Positions 49,651 through 61,500 of a DNA stretch of 64,000 bases are shown piece by piece. This DNA is from Adineta vaga (taxonomy: Eukaryota > Rotifera). Position 1 is the stretch's first letter, and every line of letters starts with the position of its first letter. The stretch covers positions 4,278,001-4,342,000 of the forward strand of contig CP075495.1 of the NCBI GenBank assembly GCA_021613535.1, in the 5' to 3' direction. The notes beneath the pieces are model-generated. The model was not told the DNA's origin and made no database searches. It worked only from the letters and a program-made list of their open reading frames with translations. Position numbers and translations under genes: made by a program.

Positions 49651-52648
49651 TTACAGACTAACTAAATAATTATTGATTTCATTCGAATTTGCCGCTTTGC
49701 TTAATAAACTCAAACATTGGGTATTTTCATGGGATTGTGCAATGTCTTTTGCGACTTGGCTTTTTTTATTTTCTTCTTTTAAAAGTCGCATTTTCACATC
49801 AATAGGTAAAATCTCGAGGAGATTCTTAAGTGTTTCAGCACCTGCATCTTCTTTCACATTTGCAAGTAAATGTAACATATTGTTACCATCATTATCTTTC
49901 GCTTCAATCACATCTTCTCGTTCCTTCACAATCAACTCAATCACTTTCCATTCATTACATCTTGCACCAACTAATAATACTGTTTCGCCATTTTCATTTC
50001 TTTTCTCTAACAGATTATTTGGTTCACGCATATTAGCCACTTGTTGAATTATCGTCGATACTAATGGAATATATCCATGTTCAATAGCATCATGTAATGG
50101 TGGTGGATTTTCGTCACAGGTTGATAATAGAACACGAGTTCGACGAAATAGTTTCGATGGATCATTTGTTCGAACAAATGCGACTAATGCTTCTTGTAAT
50201 TGATTGAGATATTTATCGAACTTAGCAGAACTATCTATCAGTTGAGAGAAGAGAAAGAGTGAGATGAAGTATTGTGAATATGATGCAATGTGTTACATAC
50301 CATCGGTTGTTGTTGTTGTTGCCATTCTTGCTCTTGTTGTCGACGCAAGTGATGGTTCACTTTCCTTCTAATGATAAAAATAAAGAAGATAGGCGAACAT
50401 GATGGACAATAAGGAGAGAAGAGAACAAACCTCGTCAAGTATGATTTCTCTCATCCCTGAAACGATAGCTTCAACAACGGGGATGACGTCATTAGATTCC
50501 CGTGGTCTTTTATTGCTATTGTCTGTTTCTCTTGCCATCATACTTGGCTGACAATTTGGACACGCAATCATAGTAACTTTCACCGCTAAACATAGAAACA
50601 AAATAGAAAGATGAAAGAGTCCTATGTTCGATGAGACGTACGTCTAATATATATGAAGTCGATATAACCTAAGTCAATATCATTCTCATTGATCACCATT
50701 CGTACTGTTAAATCGTGATTACCGACGGGAAATGGACATGCTGGTGCGAAAAAACAGAATGTTTTTTGATCAATAGGTGTGATATTTGTCACTACTATTG
50801 GTTCAGTTAAAGGAAAATCAAATATAATGCTATACGCTGCAAGAATGAAAAGAAATTATTGATAAGTGAAAAAATGAAGTACAACGCACTTTTGTTTTTG
50901 ATTGAATGTGCCATGGTGATTGCTATCTCTTCACCATCTTGCCATTGAGCTTTGCGTGGAATACATTTGATTAAGTTGAGAGCTGTATGATTAGCATGAT
51001 TCCTTGCTAATTCTTAAAGAAGAAAAAGTAGTAATACATTATACCTAAAAGGAAAACTAACGTTTTTTGTCAGCTTCTTCACCAACCATAATTTTAGATT
51101 CAATGGCGGTATGCGGTATGGTAATAGGAATTGGTTGCGAATAAGTTCGTTCAGCAATAGCGAATATAAATTGAAATTTGTGTAATTGATATGTAGCAAT
51201 TATCTCTTTCGGGTTTCCTATGTCTGGAACATGTTGATTGCCAAACAGATCTAAATTTACGACTCTGAATAAGATGATCCCACATTATCTTATAGAATTT
51301 TTCTTGGTTCTCAGAAATCCTATGTAATTGAATGCACTATCTATCTATCAGGTTTTCATATTGCGTCATTCAATCAAAGGAAAGAAGGATTGTGCACGAA
51401 AATCTTTTTTATTGAAGTATATTATGCACATCCTTATCATGAAATTCAATGCATTTTATTATAGAAAGTGGATAACCAATATATATATATCAATTGATAA
51501 AATTCCGAAGAAAATTTCTATCAAGGATATTGCACTGTTGAATTTTATGAAAACGTAGTTGATTCTCATCGCATTTTAGTCTACGCGTAACTTCAATATG
51601 ATTGTGATTGACTATATACTTACTTGTTTCATATTTTCGTAATGGTCCGTATTCTTTCAAATTTTTTTGAAGCATTACTGTTTGAGTTATTTGGAATCTA
51701 AATAGATAGATTTTAGAACAGGTTTAAATCAATATGTATCACTTTACTTTTTCTCACAGGTATTGAATTCTTCCGGTTGAATAGGAAAATACAAAGAATT
51801 GTTACCATCGTCAATGAAGTCATTTCCTTCGGCACCAATTTTATAAGGATGTATATAATGTTCTCGTATTTTATCTGTTGTAATTGTCACTGGTGTGACT
51901 TTAATATATAGTTCTCGTGACAAATCACACCATTTTCGTGAAAACTGTTGAAATAAATTGTAGATATGTAGAAGAACTACTCGCTATTTACCTGAACAGT
52001 TGGATATTCGTATCTAGGATCTGCAAGACCAGTTCGAATAAAACGATGACCTTGCCCATTAGCTGTTTTTGAATCAGTAGCATATCTTAGACGATAAGAT
52101 TCATTTGGTTGTGCGATTATTTTAAGTCGATCACCATTTTCTGCGTCAGATATATTAGGCAAGATGTTTATATTCGAAATTGCGCTTCCTTCATTATGAT
52201 ACGCGGGTGGTGTATCAACATTGTCAAGTTGAGGTAAAGTACCCCCAGGATAATTCTGCAGAAATTCTGTAAAATCGACAGGATATTCAAAATCTTCAAG
52301 AAAAAGTGTTTCTGTAATCGTCGATTGCTGTGGAGAATTGGAACTACTACCATTAGATGTTCCAACACCTTGTGGAGTTAATATTGAATCTACACATAAA
52401 AATATTTTTATGGAAACAAAATTACTTTTGATAAAGTCTTGCATACTTTGCGAATCTAAACAATAATTAAGATTACAAAAAACTTGAATCTTTGTGAAAA
52501 ATACATTTACCAAGAAGCTGGTTTACTGCTTCCATAATTGGCGAAGGTATATCAAGATCCAGGCCTAGTAACAAAAGATAAAAAGATGTATTGTGAAAGA
52601 TTTTTTCGTCAGTGAACAAAATTTACTATCAAGAATATTGTGCGGCAT
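49651..52648 (-). CDS. Relish/p105-like NF-kB gene J, tail nearly identical to gene H
   Basis: Start MPHNILD at 52648; exon 1 joins in frame to SLDLDIPSPIMEAVNQLL. Stop at 49651 after NNYLVSL. Roughly 740 residues. The acidic N-terminal region (LFLEDFEYPVDFTEFLQNYP) is followed by a Rel N-domain beginning IIAQPNESYRLRYATDSK, with EYPTVQV. The IPT region has WQDGEEIAITMAHSIKN, KTFCFFAPACPFPVGN and VRMVINENDIDLGYIDFIYI. The Cys motif is IACPNCQPS. The C-terminus carries ankyrins (GETVLLVGARCNEWKVIELI, GNNMLHLLANV, QSHENTQCLSLLSK). The Cys and Glu of the DNA-contact loop are Thr and Asp here. Last two exons and intervening introns are almost identical to gene H, but the final ~45 residues diverge. 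Confidence 0.82.
49834..50438 (-). repeat. Near-identical tract shared with gene H (copy in gene J)
   Basis: Partner of 42673-43277. Most differences visible are single bases in intron and exon (for example around 50360-50370), with the length conserved overall. Confidence 0.85.
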
Positions 52649-54239
52649 TGGTGTAATTGATTGACAGCGTTTTTACGAATAAGGAATACTGAAATAAAAA
52701 AATGTTTGGTAGTCTTCGTATTTAATCTATGTCTGCAAATAGACAAACGAGGTAAGTAGCTTCTTTTTGTAAGATCGACAAAAGCGGAAAGAAAAAAAAC
52801 AACTAAGCATGTGACGAAGAATATTCAGACGAACGAGAAAAAAACAAGACCAAAAGCGTGAGTATAATGTCCGTGGACTTTGAACGCATAGCGAATTGTA
52901 TATGAAAACACAGAATAATTACGTTCCCTAAATGATTTAACAAATGCGCCTATTTTTTTTTCATCATGCAGTATTTTCTTCTATACAAGTTGAAACTCTA
53001 ACATATTAGTTCTTTGTTATACTGTCCAATTGTTAATATGTTTGGCTTACGTTATTAGTTTCTGATTATTTCTCATTTGTAAATCAATAACAAATACAGA
53101 CGTGACGATTTATATTGAGAGAGTAAAGACGGCTTATTCAGAAAGGTGAACGATGAGTAAAATAGGAATTTTTACTTGGTTTACGATTTTCATCTAATAT
53201 GAGTCATTCAATGCACATATGTTGACATAGTATAAAGTCTAATGTAATGTGATTTGAGCGAAGTGATTATTCATTGTGCTAATAACAGAAAAGACAATAT
53301 GTATGTCACAATCGTTTGGAAATCAAATCAAAACTCTAAGTGAGTCACTAAATAGCGTGTAACCTTTTCAACCAATCATATATGTGCAAATATGCAAGGG
53401 AAATAATAATTTTTTCCCGCGAAAATATGCTGATAGTCAAAGGTTACATATTTCATCTTTGATACTTTCATCGTAGTATGAAAATAGATTGAAACACATT
53501 GGACTGAAAGAATAACTAAACATTTAGATTTTTTGAAAAATCAGAGTCATGTGTGAGTTAACTAATAATTCATTATAAATACATTGTTTTTCATTTGATT
53601 AGAGTGAATATTCTCACTTTGATTATGTTAGTTTTTTTTATTGCGTATGTTCTAATACGCAAATATTTACAGAATATACATGTGATCAGATGCACTACTC
53701 CTTCTACGACGTACTTGCTGATATGTTGACTACGAAAAAAAAACATAAGTTTCTCATACATTATCATGTGCTCTATTTTAACATTGAGAATATCTCTGAT
53801 GATAGTTTTATCAGTAAGTAATCTTCTCGAAACAGAAATATAAAATAATTTCAAAGAAATACTAAAATTGATCGAAAAGACTCGATATTTATGGACATTC
53901 AGAAAAAAAAATAGATACGATTTAATTATAACATACTTCGACAAATTGTTATAAATTGATGGGAAATACCAGCTGGATAAATTGATCGTTTAAGTTTACC
54001 TGAAGAACAAAATAAATGAACAATACGAGACAGAAAAGAAAAATAGAAATCGGTTTGTTTTTACTCAGAATTAAACACACCAGTAAGCTTTGAGTAAATA
54101 GACATGAATCAAAAACGAAACGACAAAAAAAATGAAAACAATCAGCTGCAATGAAATATGGAAAATCTTAGGAAACACACGCACACACACACATCTGTTC
54201 GACTAGTGAGTGATATCACAAAAATCGAAACGTTTTGTT
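52649..54239. other. Right boundary of the NF-kB array; gene J promoter and PEX19 3' flank
   Basis: About 1.6 kb. The 117-codon frame at 53591-53944 has no recognisable domain or splice support. An E2F-like TTTCCCGCGAAA occurs at 53413-53424, and a CACACGCACACACACACA run lies at about 54176-54193. No clear kB site was seen near the gene J start. Confidence 0.45.
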
Positions 54240-55160
54240 TTACATCAGACAACATTCGGTTTCATTTGGTCCTGTTTTATTTGGGTCTATAAAAGCATCA
54301 TCAAATAGATTTTGTTCACCACCAGCAAATCCACCTAGACCTGGTAAACCAGGAAAAAATAGAAGTTCTTTCGGTGGATCACCATGACTTTGTAATTGTT
54401 GAAATTTTTGTAAAACACGTTGAATTTGTTGACCATCATTGGATGTACCTTCATATTCTCGACAGATTTCTTTTACACATTGATGTTGTTTAGTATATCG
54501 TTGAAATTCTTCATCCGTTAAACCTTCTTTATTCTTAACTAACCATTCTTCATAAGATTCATCAACAGCTTGACATGCTGGTAACATAACATCTTTCGAT
54601 AAAATACTTGACATAAATAAATTTAATTGTTCAACATGTGGTTCGTTTGTTGTATTAGTTGTTGTTGTATTTGATGCTGATGCAGTAGTATCAGGTTGAT
54701 CAGCTAATTTTTCTAATGCTTTTTCAATATCTTCATCTTTGATTTTTTGTAATAAATCAGCATGTTTACCCAATTGAGAAAATAAATTAAATATACCAGC
54801 ATTATCAGGATCATTTTCATTAGCAGCACCTTCTCCTAAACCAAATGGAAAATTTGATAGAAAGTTTGGTAATGAATCAAGTTCATTAAGAAACTTTTCA
54901 TCATTGAAACACATAGCTTCAAATGTTGTTTGTAAAGGATCAGATGGTGGTGGAGCAGTTTCAGATGAACTAATGACAGTGTCTTTCTTTACCGCTGAAG
55001 CGGATGATGCTGTTGTTGTTGCCGTCGTCGTCGTCGTCGTTTCTTTGAAATCTGTCAAAGCGTCATCTAATAAATTATCAAGTGCTTTGGATTCATCATT
55101 TGATTTTGATGCCGATGATGTTGGCAATGATAAATCAGACATATCTATAAAATCAGACAT
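54240..55160 (-). CDS. PEX19: Peroxisomal import receptor PEX19
   Basis: Single exon, 306 residues, ATG at 55160 giving MSDFIDMSD; upstream in-frame codons lack an ATG. The protein is acidic with low-complexity Thr/Ala and Ser stretches in the N-terminal third (PEX3-binding end: LDNLLDDALTDF), a middle domain with FEAMCFNDEKFLNELDSLP, and the C-terminal alpha-helical domain that binds peroxisomal membrane proteins (LPACQAVDESYEEWL, EFQRYTKQHQCVKEICREYE, GQQIQRVLQKFQQLQSHGDPP, family-typical). It ends ETECCLM, a CaaX box for farnesylation, as in animal and yeast PEX19. It is a cytosolic chaperone and receptor for peroxisomal membrane proteins. Confidence 0.93.
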   Translation of the reverse strand: MSDFIDMSDLSLPTSSASKSNDESKALDNLLDDALTDFKETTTTTTATTTASSASAVKKDTVISSSETAPPPSDPLQTTFEAMCFNDEKFLNELDSLPNFLSNFPFGLGEGAANENDPDNAGIFNLFSQLGKHADLLQKIKDEDIEKALEKLADQPDTTASASNTTTTNTTNEPHVEQLNLFMSSILSKDVMLPACQAVDESYEEWLVKNKEGLTDEEFQRYTKQHQCVKEICREYEGTSNDGQQIQRVLQKFQQLQSHGDPPKELLFFPGLPGLGGFAGGEQNLFDDAFIDPNKTGPNETECCLM

Positions 55161-55592
55161 CTTTCGATTATTCTTTCTTGTCAAATATTATCATTATTAT
55201 TGTTATCGTAAACGAACAAAAACATTATTGACTGTTGTGTTTTGTCGATAAACAAAAAAAAAGGCTGACATTTAATTTCTTTTGTACAATCGAAAAAAAA
55301 TGAAACGAAGAGATTCGTAAAACACAAATTTGTAGTGCTGGGGAATAAAAGCATAAATCATCGTTTTGTGTTTTCTCGTGTGAAAGACAGACAAACAAAA
55401 CACAAAAAAAAAGAATCGTTCTGATTATTTCAATTGAAGCACATTTAATTAAATAAAACATGTACATAAAAAGAAAACAATATTTTGAGAAGACACCGGC
55501 ACAGGATTGGGCAAATTGAAAAAAAAGGACGAGAGAGAGAGAGAAACTGATACGTAGGCGAAAGCCATTGAATGAGAATAATGAAAGATAAA
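55161..55592. other. PEX19 promoter / formin 3' flank
   Basis: 430 bp between the formin stop and the PEX19 start, same strand. An AGAGAGAGAGAGA run lies at about 55532-55545. Open frames on either strand here are short and featureless. Confidence 0.45.
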
Positions 55593-58500
55593 TTAGTTTT
55601 GTCCAGCACCAAGTACTTCAGCACGTTCTTCTTCATTTAAGCCAAGATGCAGTGTTCGACGTACTAATTGAGACAAAATAAAGATTTATTTTTTTAGATA
55701 TGAGACAAAAAAGAAATAAGAATAACATACACGAACGTCGTTGAGCACCATATCGAGCTGTTTTGCGTTGTTTAAGAGCATCTCGTGATGCTGTTAATGT
55801 CGCATTTTTAACTAAATCATCAAGTAATTCATCACTTGTATCAAATGCATCTGTTTCATTCGGATTAGCAGATTGTTTAACACTTAATGATGATGGGGAT
55901 TGTACTGCGGGTTTTTTCAATGGATTACCTTAACAAACAAAGTCAAACAGAAAATCATCAACCATATGTAGAAATAGATAAACTATGTCCTGCTAATATA
56001 AATTAAGTATTAACCTTGAGTGTAAATTACACTAGTTTGTTCTCTCATCGAAGCATACAAATTATTATCTTAGTAACCTTGGGTTTGTTTATATAAACTT
56101 CAAGCTTTATTTTTTGATAAGCATGATCTCCAGCCTTCATAAAGATCAGTCTTAAATGTTACTTTCACGACTAGTCAAAATAAACATGTGTACGAACTTT
56201 CTGTTCATATATATATATGTTTTTTACTTTTCTTTTTTGAACATACCCGTCGCTTTTTCGCGTAATCTATGGCCAGGCATCATTGTTTCTTGTCTTGATG
56301 CACTATGTACTGCAGCTGCTAAACCACCTGCTACACCCGTTTGATTTGGCGGTTGTTTCATTCCAGTAGATGGTCTACGAGTTGGATCATTATTCATTCG
56401 ATTATTTGTTGGATTGGTTTTTTCAGCTGCACGTTGATAAATAAATTCGGCTTCGTCATCCGTTCGAGAATCATTAGGTATTGCATGTTTAAGTAGGCCA
56501 CTCTTTTCTGGAATAATCTATAAAAAAAAAAGTGAATTCAATTAGATGAACCGATAGCAAATGAATTTATTCACAAAAACAAGTTATACTTACTTCAGTA
56601 ATCAATTTACCACTTGTTTTATTTCGTTCAGCTCGCGTTTGTTTCTTTTGTTTTTGTGTAGTTATACGATCACGTGTCGTACGATATTCAAGTGCAAATT
56701 CACTGAGTATTTTACAAAATGGAGTTATTTTAGTATTTTGTATCAATCCACGAGGATAACCAAGCCAAAGAAGAAATTTTTGAAAACGATTAATAACACG
56801 ACGATGAATAAGTTTCAATAGACAAATACGTTCAGCACAATCAGCTAAAAATTCGGTCATTCTAAATTAGAAAAAAAGAAAAAGAAATTAATACTAAGTC
56901 ATATAAAATCAATGAATCAAATCTATCTCGAAGAATAAGCAAGATTTGTTTGTAATATTGTGAAGCAAAACCCCATTGACTGAAGTGTATTATTATGATT
57001 GTACAAGAAAAAAAGCAAGTGAATTGATTATATACATACGTGACAAATGACATTTTACCATGTACTTCTCTGAAAATGGTTTTTTTTACTGACTATTAAT
57101 TTATTTTTATGAATACTTTATTTTTTTCTATCAATAATCTATACTCAATTTCAATTGATCATTGTATTACGTACTTTGTTTTCACTTGTGGTGTTTCATG
57201 TTTACTAATTGCTCGTAAATGATCAAATGCTGCTCGACAATCATTTTCAACTTTATTTAATTTTTGTTCAAGTTCATCAAAATCAACCTGAAAACAACCG
57301 AATATTTCGTATAGTTTCAAATCAAAACTAGATAGCTGTTTTTCGTATTACTTTTGAACATCTTGTTATATGTCCAATATCGGAATAGAGATCACCTGTT
57401 TCCGGATATCTTTCACAAACGATATTGCACACATGATAAAGTAATGAATGTTTGTGAGTTGTATCTTTAACTTCAACAACTTTTGAAAGATAATCAAGTT
57501 GAAAACCAATTGACTATAGAACAGAAAAGAAATACAATGAAGAAAGTTTTTCATTTGTAATGCTTTACTTCAGCTCCATTAAGATAATTGCCAATTGCAA
57601 GAAGAACTTCTAATATACGACGAAGTGTAGTATTATCTTTCAAATTTTTTATTCCATTCTTTATATCCAGCAATGGTTCAGCGATTTCCTAAAACGAATC
57701 CATATCTTAAATATCGTCTACTATATTTTAGTTGTTTAACGAACCAATTCAACATTGTCAAAATCAAGTTTAAATAACCATAATTTAAGTCGAGCTTCAA
57801 GCTCAACAATAGATGCAAGTGTAAGTAAAAATTGTTCTGCATTGCCTAGTGGAATATCTGAATTGGCCATTTGGGCTTCAATAATTTGATTCTTTTCTTC
57901 TTCAGTTGGAAGCATCGTTAATATTTTCTTGAAAAAATTGAATGAAAAAAAAACAATGAAATATATGTAAAGTAAGTACAGTTATTCAAAGTATTTTACC
58001 TCAATGCCTTCTTTATTAATGACACTACTATCCATTTTTAGGATAGCAGCTTTGATTGTTCGAGCTGTTGGTAAAACAGTTAAACCAATATTGATTGCAT
58101 TCGAACGTTTTGTATCAAGTACAGTTATTTCTTTTTTCACTTCGTTACCTTTCTATATAACAAAAGAAGGAAAATCACAAATAGATTCATTTTTCACAAA
58201 TATTCAGAACAAATGTTCGCCCCGAAGAAATATAAGAAGAATATATACACAAAGCACACTTAGGGAAAGAAAACAACAGATTTATAATCACAATAAATTT
58301 ACTATGTCAAAGGAAAATCCCAATGTTAGTTATTTTTTTTAGATAAATAGATAAAGAAAGACAAGTAAGATCATCCCCGAAAGATGTTTTGTTTCATTTG
58401 AGTATATAATATGAGACAACATTTGAACAGTGTTATTTATACAGGACAAAATGAAGAAGAATTAAAGCTGTCAAGAAGGACACACATATATAGAGAAGTA

Positions 58501-61500
58501 CTTACTGTTTCCTATACAAAATGAAAGTTAAATAGTGAATTTTTTTATTCTGTTGAAAAACGCAAATAAACTTTTTTCTAAAATATCTTATGATAATTAC
58601 CTTGATTTTAACTTCAGTTTGTTTGACTTCGAATAATTGTGCTAAGCTTTCGGTATCTATTTTCACTTTATTTAGTGATGTCCAAAGACAATCATCGGTT
58701 CCCGATGTAGTTGACATCGTATTTGGAGCTGCTTCACGCCAGTGTAAACGTATCGTTTTGACAGATTTATCGATCGCTTGTGCTTTTGGTACTGGTGGTG
58801 GAGGTGGTCCACCGTTGCTCATGCCCATCGGTGGTGGTGGTGGTGGTGGTGCCATACCTCTAGGCATAAATGGAGGTGGAGGTGGTGCACCACCCATCAT
58901 TGGTGGTGGTGGTGGTGGAGGAGGAGGTGCTCCACCCATTGGAGGAGGAGGAGGAGGTGGAGGCGGTGGACCACCACCTCCCATCATCGGTGGTGGTGGA
59001 GGTGGACCAGCACCACCTCCCATCATCGGTGGTGGTGGAGGAAAACCTGGTCGAGCACCTACAGTAAAACCCATAATATTTGCATCATCTCGTTCATCTA
59101 ATTCTTCAAAATTAAGATCTTGAACAATTAGTTTCCTTGAAAGAACTTTTCCAACAACAGTTTCCCATTGAAGTTCATTATCAGTACGAGGTTTTGATAG
59201 TAATGCATCAGGCATTTGAGCAGATAAACCAACACCGGGTATTCCAGGTATTGGTGGTTTTGTTGTTGCTTGTGACAAACCTATAGAATATTACATATTA
59301 AATCATATTAAAAACGTATTCTGCACGTAAAACGTACTATCTTTAGCTCGTGTGACAGTACCCATGAGTTCTGATGCTGGTGTTACTTTTGTATCTTTGA
59401 CTACAACATTTGGCTGACCATTGATTGCTGATGTTTCATTTCCACCCATGGATGTTAAACTCATTTGACGTGTTACTGCTTCAATACCACTGCTACTGGT
59501 TGAACTTTTCTGATGAGCCAATGGTGGCCGTGAAAATACTTTTGGTTCATTCGTATGAGGACTCTGTGATTGTTGTTGTTGCTGCTGTTGGAACGATGAT
59601 TGTGAAGCTGAAGTTGCATCGACAGTGGCTGATGGACGTGTAAAACGAGTGGACGGAACAGTTTGACTATCAACAGTCGGTGGTGACTTAAGTTCTAGAA
59701 AAATATGAAAGATTTTTATTTAGATCAAATAGTCAAGAAGTTGATTTATTTACGTGATTGTTGTTGATTTTGTCGATTCGTATCTGTTGATGGCGTTGTT
59801 GGAGCATCATTTGTTGCTGCTGCTGCTCCCCAACGATCACGACCAGTACGTCCTGGTGCTGTAGCTTTTGGTACTTGAGCTTTGGCTGCCGCAGCTTCAC
59901 GCTGTTGAGTTTCTGCTTCCCATCGATTTTGCATTCGACGTATGGCACTACTATCAGGTGGTGGAGCTGCTACTTTCGGTCTAAAAAATGATTTATTTCC
60001 ATAGAAAATAACCTTTCTATTTTCTCTTACACTTCTTGTTCTCTCTTCTGAGGTAATGGAGGTGCTCCCAACGAACTACGTCGCATACTTTGTCGATCAT
60101 TTGTAATACTTTTCACTCGTGTTTTTCGTCTACGATAAATTTGTTAAATTCATTAAAAGTAGACAACAAATTTCAAGAAGCAATATTCAAAGAAAGCAAA
60201 AGAAAATTGTGCAAGGAGAAATGAAAAATGTGTTTTGTAAAAAAAAGCAAAGCATACTCATCACTGTTATGTTCGTCATCGTGTGACGTAGATGAAATAT
60301 CGCATCCATTCGATGAATTCGTCATATCATCATCACCATCATCATCATCATTATGATTATTTTGTAGTAACATTGTAGGAATTAAGTTAAAATGATTTCC
60401 ATCAGAATGACCATTATGATGATTATCAATCATCATACTTTCTTGTGGACTATCATAGTAACCAGTGGAATCATAATCAAACGATGAATATCGACGTGAT
60501 GAAGTTCGTTCGAAAGTTGATTTTGTACGTGGCACACGTCTATTTAAAGCGATAAGCATGGGGTTTTTCGTGGAAGGAATACAAACATGCTGGTCCAAGA
60601 TAATTAATCACAAATCGATAAAGCTGCTCTAGCAGAATTTAGGAAGGGATATTTGAAAGAATTTATTTTGAAGAAGAAAAGATAAACCCAAATGAAAGAT
60701 CTAGATACCTTTTTTATGGACGATTATCCTCAGAAATTTTGCTCTCAGAAAATTTTTAGAAGAAGGAAAAGCTTTCGCCAAAACGTCATCATGCATAGAA
60801 AATAAGCGTATATATCAGTAATCATACCTTATTGATTGAACAACTATTGCTTCGTCATCACCATCTTCATGTCGAAGAGCAGCCTAAAGTAAATTACAAA
60901 TTACAATACATCATTTTTAAAGAATAATATAATAGATCTTTCTCTGCTTTTGATCACTTTGAAGAAAATATCTACTCATGATGAGTTCACGAAATCTCGA
61001 TTATAGATAGTGAGACAAAGCTTTAAAGTTCGAATAACGAATTTCGATTTGAACTGTCCTTATCAATTCTAGAAAAGATAGTTTTCACAAAAAGAAACAC
61101 TTACATCATATATATTAAACTGTTCAACGAGATCTGGTTCAGGTGGTTTTCGATTAAGGAAAAATTGTGTACATCGTTGCATTCCTTGCTTTTCTAATGC
61201 ATCTGTCATATCATAAAATGTATCTTGATCAGGTATGGCTGATAAGACTGTATTAAACAATGTGATTATTAATAGAACAACTTCTGATGCTGAATTATCC
61301 ATTTCATTTAAAATTTTCATAGTATTTGACCATAATAAACGTTTTGCTGCTCGATCGACATGTGTTACAGCTGATAGTATTAATAAAGCATTCGTTTCTG
61401 TATATTCAGCAAAGACAATTAAAAGTTTTAAACTCGTTTTAACAACTAATCGAAACTAGAAAGAAAATAAATGAATGGATCCTATTTCATATCATCTTCA

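Noticed and set aside
58590-59123. Gly-rich and Trp-rich plus-strand open frames of up to 177 codons
   Set aside because: Antisense shadows of the formin Pro-rich FH1 exon.
60173-60598. Separate gene or alternative first exon starting [11 protein letters not shown]
   Set aside because: The conserved part ([16 protein letters not shown]) joins in phase to the preceding formin exon ending VQSI-R through an acceptor at 60541, so it is an internal FHOD exon. An alternative start remains possible but unsupported.
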